Assembly: GCA_902778325.1 (NCBI GenBank)
Contig: CACYWZ010000019.1
Coordinates: 1-64,000 of the forward strand
Origin: an uncultured Spirochaetaceae bacterium
Lineage (GTDB): Bacteria; Spirochaetota; Spirochaetia; Treponematales; Treponemataceae
Reading direction: 5' to 3'
DNA length: 64,000 bases
The notes under the pieces are model-generated. The model made no database searches. It worked only from the letters and a program-made list of their open reading frames with translations, and was not told where the DNA came from. The position numbers and the translations under genes are program-made. Below are positions 58,910 to 64,000 of the stretch, piece by piece; the first letter of the stretch is position 1; each line of letters opens with the position of its first letter.

Positions 58910-59197
58910 ATGACTAAATCAATTTCTGCGGTGGGCTTTAACTTTGAAAAAGACCAGACTGACCTCATCAACAAAAAGCTGGAGCGTGTAAAGTATGCTG
59001 ATGACCTTATCGTTGATTTGATTCTTCGTGTTCGCGAGGACAAGAAGTTCTATTTCGACTGTACGGTTAATTTCCGCTGGGGCGCAAATGCGCACGTTGC
59101 AAGCGATGATTATGATTTTGCAGCAGGTCTTAACAAGATGATGGACGTGCTCGACACGAAAATCAAGAAGGAAAAAGACAAGGTGCAGGAAAAATAA
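58910..59197 (+). CDS. hpf: Ribosome hibernation-promoting factor (HPF/RaiA type)
   Basis: 95 residues, short form. Start SISAVGFNFEKDQTDLINKK and KLERVKYADDLIVDLILRVR, DKKFYFDCTVNFRWGANAHV, DDYDFAAGLNKMMDVLDTKI give the beta-alpha-beta-beta-beta-alpha S30AE fold that binds the 30S decoding centre in stationary phase. The basic helix-2 surface is KIKKEKDKVQEK. The long C-terminal dimerisation domain is absent. AAGGAG lies upstream of ATG 58910. Confidence 0.85.
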   Translation: MTKSISAVGFNFEKDQTDLINKKLERVKYADDLIVDLILRVREDKKFYFDCTVNFRWGANAHVASDDYDFAAGLNKMMDVLDTKIKKEKDKVQEK

Positions 59198-59210
59198 AAT
59201 GCACTAAAAC

Positions 59211-59243
59211 AAAAAGCCTCTGCTTTTTTGCAGGGGCTTTTTT
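59211..59243. terminator. Bidirectional terminator between hpf and the AGCS symporter
   Basis: AAAAAGCCTCTGC (59211-59223) and GCAGGGGCTTTTTT (59230-59243) pair with one G-U, with T-runs in both directions. The two genes converge here. Confidence 0.92.
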
Positions 59244-59254
59244 ATGCTTCAGCG

Positions 59255-60706
59255 CTATTGCTCGTATGCGCTCAAAAGTGGCTTTATGTCTTTGCCCTTT
59301 ATTTCGCGGTGAACATAGTTTCGTGTGATTTTCATCACGAGAGGCGAAAGCGAAAGCACGCCGATGAGGTTCGGAATCATCATAAGTCCGTTGAATGTGT
59401 CGCTCAAATCCCACGCAAGCTCAAGCGTCATCGTGCAGCCGAAGTAAATCATAACGATGAAAAACACTTTGTAGATGACAATCGTCTTCTCGCCAAAAAG
59501 ATACTGCCAAGCTGTCGTTCCGTAATGACTCCAGCCAAGCGACGTTGAGAAGGCAAACAACAGGATTGCGACAGCGATGAACTTCTGCCCGTAATGACCG
59601 AAGACCGTCGAGAATGCCTCCCCGACAAGACCCGCGCCTGCATTCGTTGAAATCATATGCCCGCTTTCAAGGTCAACCGCACCGCTTGAAAGAACGACGA
59701 GAGCCGTGAGCGTGCAAACGATGATTGTGTCTGCGAATACTTCAAAGATTCCCCACATTCCCTGTTGCACTGGCTCTTTGACGTTGGAAGATGAATGAAC
59801 CATAACAGAAGAGCCCAAGCCCGCCTCGTTTGAGAATGCGCCACGCTTGAAACCCCAAGTAAGAGCGCTCTTTACGCCATAGCCCACGATACCGCCTGTC
59901 GCAGATTTTGCAGCGAAAGCGCCGCGGAAAATCGAAGCGAACACACTAGGAACAGTTCCGATATTGAAAGCGATTACGATGAGAGCGCCAATTATGTAAA
60001 GAATTGCCATGAACGGAACGAGTTTTTCCGTGACAATCGCGACTCTTTTCAATCCGCCAAGAACAACGACAGCAGCGATTGCCATAAGCGCAATGCCTGT
60101 CACCCAAGTCGGAATATTGAAAGCGCTTTGCATGTTGCTTGAAATCGAATTCACCTGACTCATGTTTCCAATGCCGAAACTCGCCATAAGGCAGAACACG
60201 CTGAAAAGAACCGAAAGCACAACGCCTACGATTTTCATTCCTTTGTAGCTTCCAAGCCCTTCTCTGAGGTAATACATAGCGCCGCCACGCCATTCACCGC
60301 TCTTTCCCTTCTGCCTGAAGTAGATTCCGAGCACGTTTTCAGAGTAATTGGTCATCATTCCGACAAAAGCCATCACCCACATCCAGAAAATCGCGCCAGG
60401 ACCTCCGAGCGTAATCGCGGTTGCAACGCCAACAATGTTTCCAGTTCCGATTGTCGCTGCCATTGCTGTGCAAAGGCTCTGAAACTGCGAAATCGCTTTG
60501 TTTTCTTTCGCGGTGTGCGCTGTTATGTGCTTGTCGGTGAAAATAGCGCCGATAGTTTTTTCAATCCAATGCGAGATGTGCTTGAACTGAAAGCCCAAGT
60601 TAATCACCGTCATCACGATTCCTGCCGCCAAAAGCAAAGCAATACCGAAAGTTCCCCAGACAACTCCGTTTACGGCGTTGTTGACATTGACAATCGCTTC
60701 TATCAT
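59255..60706 (-). CDS. AGCS-family sodium:amino acid (alanine/glycine) symporter
   Basis: 483 residues, about 10-11 membrane helices. Family blocks: QFKHISHWIE, QSLCTAMAATIGTGNIVGVA (sodium site), GGPGAIFWMWVMAFVGMMTN, YSENVLGIYFRQK, GGAMYYLREGLG, WGFKRGAFSNEAGLGSSVMV and STSLGWSHYGTTAWQYLFG. It imports alanine, glycine or D-alanine with sodium. ATG at 60706 is preceded by GGGGGAGC; a longer frame to 60772 has no ribosome site. Confidence 0.94.
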   Translation of the reverse strand: MIEAIVNVNNAVNGVVWGTFGIALLLAAGIVMTVINLGFQFKHISHWIEKTIGAIFTDKHITAHTAKENKAISQFQSLCTAMAATIGTGNIVGVATAITLGGPGAIFWMWVMAFVGMMTNYSENVLGIYFRQKGKSGEWRGGAMYYLREGLGSYKGMKIVGVVLSVLFSVFCLMASFGIGNMSQVNSISSNMQSAFNIPTWVTGIALMAIAAVVVLGGLKRVAIVTEKLVPFMAILYIIGALIVIAFNIGTVPSVFASIFRGAFAAKSATGGIVGYGVKSALTWGFKRGAFSNEAGLGSSVMVHSSSNVKEPVQQGMWGIFEVFADTIIVCTLTALVVLSSGAVDLESGHMISTNAGAGLVGEAFSTVFGHYGQKFIAVAILLFAFSTSLGWSHYGTTAWQYLFGEKTIVIYKVFFIVMIYFGCTMTLELAWDLSDTFNGLMMIPNLIGVLSLSPLVMKITRNYVHREIKGKDIKPLLSAYEQ

Positions 60707-60901
60707 GAAAGCTCCCCCTGAAAACAATAAAGCGGATAGCATATAGTTTTGCAAAAATATGCAATCCGCCATTGGATAATGTGTATATTTATACAGATTT
60801 TATCAGTTTTCGTCAATTCCCTATTCTTTTATATTTTTTTTGCTTGTTCCAAAAAGAAAAAAGTGGGAAAAAAATGAATTCGTTGTTAGAATAAAAAGCA
60901 T

Positions 60902-62425
60902 ATGAAAGTATATCGCTCTTTTCTTACATTGATTTTTTTGACGACATATCTCGGAATCTTTTTTTTGCGCATTTTTCATTATGGGTTCATATATGAAAGA
61001 CCTTCCGCGATTATCCTTGAATGTGTTCCGACAGTTTCGATTTCGTTCTTCTTGATTCTCGCTTGTGCGCTTGTCGAAAAACCGATTTTGAGGAGGTTCG
61101 AGCGCCTTGTGTACAAAGCGATTAACAAAAAAGAAAGTCTTTCACAAAGCGAAGTCCAAGAATGTTGGGATTGCTACAAGAAATTCGATATCGCCATTGC
61201 TGCAGGAGATGCAATCGGCTTTTTGCTTGGTGCTGGCTCGACTGCAATTATTGAGGCAGCGAAAGGCATTGTTGAGTTTGACCCTGTCATCTTTGTTATC
61301 ATCGAGTTGCAAAGTGTGGGCGTTGGATTTTTGTGCTACACGCTCAATGTGTTCGTGATAAAGAAGCTTATGATGACAAAACTTATGCGAAACGCGGGTA
61401 TCAGCGTCAGCGATAATCTTTCAAAAGAGCTGACCGTTGCGGTCGGAACTTGCGTTTACATTTCTGTGGTCAATATGTCTGTAGTTCCGATAAATCTCTT
61501 GCGAAATCCATCTGAAAACGCATTTTCGCGCTTCTTGCTCTATGCTGTCATCGCCGCTGTTTTCAACTTTTCGGCGTGCTTTGTGACGTACAAGTTGCTG
61601 ATAAGGCAAATCCAGAAAGGCGAGAAGGAAATCAGCAAAAAACTTATGGGCGAAACAGAAGCTCTTGCCACATCTCTCAGAGAATCAGCGCAGACAAGCC
61701 AGAACCAGAGCGCAGCCGTCAAGGAAATCGTTGCGACAATGCAGGACTCAACGCTTCTTGCAACAAACATCGGCGACAAAATAAAGCACGTCACCGCCCT
61801 CGCGGAAAACTCACGCGACGCTGTTGTTTCGGGAAGAGTGGCGCTTAAAAAGAATGTCGATGAGCTTCTTGAAATCAAGAAATCCAACCTCTTGACGATT
61901 GACGGAATCAAGGACCTCAACAAGAAAATCAGCGGTATTTGGGACATTGTTTCGATTATCAACGTCGTCGCAGACCAGACGAAAATCATTGCGTTCAACG
62001 CAGAGCTGGAAGCGTCAAGTTCTGGCGAGGCGGGAAAGAACTTCCATATCGTTGCGACCGAAATCCGACGACTTTCGGACAACATCATCGACAGCATCAA
62101 GGAAATCCGCGAGCATATCAATGACATTCAAAAAGCGTCGGATTCTCTCATTCTCGACAGCGAAAAAGGCTCAAGCCAAATCGACAGCGGCTGTGCAAGC
62201 GCGAAGAGCCTTGAGAGCGGCTTTGAGAGCATTCTCTCTTCCTCTGACAACACTGCAAACAGCGCGCACGAAATCCTCGATTATGTTTCGCAGCTCGAAA
62301 GCTCAAGCGAGCAGATTTTCATCACGCTGAAGCAAATCGCAAGCGGCATTGAAACCTTCTCGGAATCCGCTTCAAACATTTCATCTTCGAGCGAGAACGT
62401 CAGAAAAATCGCAAGCCTTTTGTAA
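60902..62425 (+). CDS. Membrane chemoreceptor-like protein with MCP signalling domain
   Basis: 507 residues. Six hydrophobic helices in ~1-235 without a clear periplasmic ligand domain, then a methyl-accepting signalling domain (~240-507). The hairpin tip IWDIVSIINVVADQTKIIAF, NAELEASSSGEAGKNFHIVA, TEIRRLSDNI is recognisable but departs from the consensus (QTNLLALNAAIEAARAGE). It may signal to CheA/CheW or to another system. Start at 60902 lies after a short AT-rich leader with no good Shine-Dalgarno. Confidence 0.88.
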   Translation: MKVYRSFLTLIFLTTYLGIFFLRIFHYGFIYERPSAIILECVPTVSISFFLILACALVEKPILRRFERLVYKAINKKESLSQSEVQECWDCYKKFDIAIAAGDAIGFLLGAGSTAIIEAAKGIVEFDPVIFVIIELQSVGVGFLCYTLNVFVIKKLMMTKLMRNAGISVSDNLSKELTVAVGTCVYISVVNMSVVPINLLRNPSENAFSRFLLYAVIAAVFNFSACFVTYKLLIRQIQKGEKEISKKLMGETEALATSLRESAQTSQNQSAAVKEIVATMQDSTLLATNIGDKIKHVTALAENSRDAVVSGRVALKKNVDELLEIKKSNLLTIDGIKDLNKKISGIWDIVSIINVVADQTKIIAFNAELEASSSGEAGKNFHIVATEIRRLSDNIIDSIKEIREHINDIQKASDSLILDSEKGSSQIDSGCASAKSLESGFESILSSSDNTANSAHEILDYVSQLESSSEQIFITLKQIASGIETFSESASNISSSSENVRKIASLL

Positions 62426-62532
62426 AAACAATTTGCAGTGAGTGGCATTGTTGATTCGGCTACGCTCAGCAACCAGAGTTTTGCATGACGAAAGGCTTTT
62501 TCAGAAAAGAAGTTTGTGCTAAACTTTCGCGC

Positions 62533-64000
62533 ATGGAAAGTTTAGAGAAAAAATCAGTTTGGCAGAGAATAAAATCTGCACTCTCACAAGTTATCGTTTA
62601 TCTTTTGGAGCAAAAAGTCGTGTTCGCGTTCACGCTTTTTGCATTCGTCTTTGCTTGCATAAGCACTTTTAATAAGTACAGCTTGACAAAGTTTTACTGG
62701 GACGGACGCTTTGAAGACCTTTCGTATGCATTTGCGCTCGGAAGTGTGTTCGCAATTCCTGCCTCTCTTTTGGCAAAGCGGTTAGGAAAAATATGGCAAA
62801 AGTATGCGCTTGAAATTGCACTTGCAGTTCTCGGCACGGTCTTGGGCTATTTTTCGTACAGAAACGGTTTTGGAAACGAGGTCTATTCTGGTCTTTATTA
62901 CTTTGGAATAGGCTTTGCGGTGATTACTGCAAGTTTGTTTTTGTTTATCCCGAAAAACAACGAGCGCACTTATTTTGCGCTGATTTTCAAATACTTTTTG
63001 TTCTGCTCGCTGATGACGCTTTTCGTGATGGGCGGGCTTTGCCTTTTGGCGTATGCGGTGCAAAACCTGATTCTTGGCACTGACGAAGACAACGTGTATC
63101 CGTGCTGTTTTTGGTTCGGCTTTCTTGTGTTCGCAATCAACTCGTTCGCGTTCCACTTGTTTTATCGAATGGAAGAAAAAAGCTCCGGCAAGGCATTCAA
63201 AATCATCTCCCTTTATATCTTGTGCCCGATTTTCGCAGTTTTGCTTTTGATTTTGTACGCGTATCTTGTAAAAGCGCTTGTTTTGCGAAAGTTGCCGAAC
63301 GGACAGATTAACTGGTTCGTGTCGTTTGCCTCTCTTTTTTATATCGTGTTTTATTTTATCCTTCGCGAATACGACGAGCTTCCGCCAATCCGCGCGTTTT
63401 ATCGATTCGGAGCGTTCGCGTTTATCCCGCTCATCTGCGTGCAGCTTCCTGCGTATTTTATCCGCGTCAACGCTTACGGCTTCACGGGCTACAGATATAC
63501 AAGTCTGCTTTTTATCATCTTCTCGATAATTACGATTGCGCTCACGTTCGTCAAAAAGGGTGCTTTCACAAAATACGCGCTTCTTTTGCTTTCAGCTCTC
63601 ATTCTTTTTGACTCTGTGACACCGATGAATCTCATCAACGTGGCGTACAACGACCAGTTCAAGCGAATGATGAGAATAATGGACAAATACGAGATGTTCG
63701 ACCACGAAAAGAGTTCTCTTAGTGATTACGACAGAAATGCCCTTGAGCAGAACATCAGCGACGATGACCGAAAAGCGCTTTATGAAAGTCATTACTACAT
63801 CACAAGCAAGAGCAAACTTGACTGTCCTGAATGGATGGAAAGGAAGAATAAGGAATATTACACAAATTACCTATATTTTGAAGAATTGTTCGGCATAAAA
63901 GACGAGCGCGAAAAAGAGGAACTAATCACCTTAAGCAGAAGCTTGCTAAGTAAAAATGAAAAGGACGAAATCGACCTTTCGCTTTTCACCAAAATGCGCG
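62533..64000 (+). CDS. DUF4153-like membrane protein, 3' end cut by window edge
   Basis: Open from MESLEKKSVWQRIKSALSQV for 489 codons to the window edge. About ten hydrophobic helices in two groups separated by short loops (ALIFKYFLFCSLMTLFVMGG, VNAYGFTGYRYTSLLFIIFS, TPMNLINVAYNDQFKRMM), then a charged soluble region starting with IMDKYEMFDHEKSSLSDYDR. The order and the GYRYT motif fit DUF4153, of unknown function. ATG at 62533 has a weak ribosome site; the gene may continue well past 64000. Confidence 0.8.
   Translation, partial: MESLEKKSVWQRIKSALSQVIVYLLEQKVVFAFTLFAFVFACISTFNKYSLTKFYWDGRFEDLSYAFALGSVFAIPASLLAKRLGKIWQKYALEIALAVLGTVLGYFSYRNGFGNEVYSGLYYFGIGFAVITASLFLFIPKNNERTYFALIFKYFLFCSLMTLFVMGGLCLLAYAVQNLILGTDEDNVYPCCFWFGFLVFAINSFAFHLFYRMEEKSSGKAFKIISLYILCPIFAVLLLILYAYLVKALVLRKLPNGQINWFVSFASLFYIVFYFILREYDELPPIRAFYRFGAFAFIPLICVQLPAYFIRVNAYGFTGYRYTSLLFIIFSIITIALTFVKKGAFTKYALLLLSALILFDSVTPMNLINVAYNDQFKRMMRIMDKYEMFDHEKSSLSDYDRNALEQNISDDDRKALYESHYYITSKSKLDCPEWMERKNKEYYTNYLYFEELFGIKDEREKEELITLSRSLLSKNEKDEIDLSLFTKMR

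Overview
The window looks like chromosomal DNA of a spirochaete, most likely a host-associated Treponema (inference). Pointers are the signalling mix (HPt, response regulator-HD-GYP, GGDEF, divergent chemotaxis receptor), an Rpn-type nuclease remnant, MurA with Asp in place of the active-site Cys, and a poly-G tract in the promoter of an outer-membrane beta-barrel gene. No tRNA, rRNA, CRISPR array or complete insertion sequence was seen.

Layout. 1-3.2 kb: truncated transketolase and an unknown gene. 3.8-9.3 kb: HPt plus response regulator-HD-GYP pair, dGTPase and two unknowns. 9.6-13.7 kb: 2H phosphoesterase, then an overlapping clpS-clpA-aat set that encodes an N-degron route. 13.8-15.7 kb: phospholipid synthase and purine permease. 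16-21.3 kb (minus strand): an HrgA-like gene, then carbamoyl-phosphate synthase large subunit split into two genes, the second fused to a DapF domain that has lost one catalytic cysteine. 21.5-25.4 kb: small heat-shock protein, beta-barrel protein, several decayed genes, an acetyltransferase. 25.4-29.4 kb: metal-response block (ArsR, C_GCAxxG_C_C protein, CopA with a fused CopZ-like tail, CsoR with clear operators). 29.9-36.5 kb: DUF6261-like protein, diguanylate cyclase, membrane-anchored PstS-like protein, TcdA-like enzyme, XRE regulator. 36.5-43.6 kb: AT-rich minus-strand accessory island. 43.9-64 kb: HU-like protein, flotillin, two tandem M16 peptidases, argS, a MazF toxin-antitoxin pair, DfsB-like protein, pepT, murA, hibernation factor, AGCS symporter, receptor-like protein and a partial DUF4153 protein.

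Two things stand out. First, the 36.5-43.6 kb island holds repeated MKRKQ leaders, two of them complete with an LINGG (double-glycine) motif, interleaved with small multi-pass membrane proteins. Other copies of the leader start are truncated or fused to unrelated reading frames, and one membrane-protein paralogue is switched off by an A9 tract. This resembles a diversifying secreted-peptide/self-protection locus. No exporter or modification enzyme lies in the window. Second, seven intergenic tandem arrays of unrelated sequence share one period, about 41-42 bp, or its half (21 bp) or double (83 bp). That is close to four, two or eight turns of B-DNA. Most contain internal dyads.

Other points: an in-frame Shine-Dalgarno plus ATG inside copA that could release a free copper chaperone, poly-G/poly-A tracts suggesting phase variation, and a probably leaderless clpS message.
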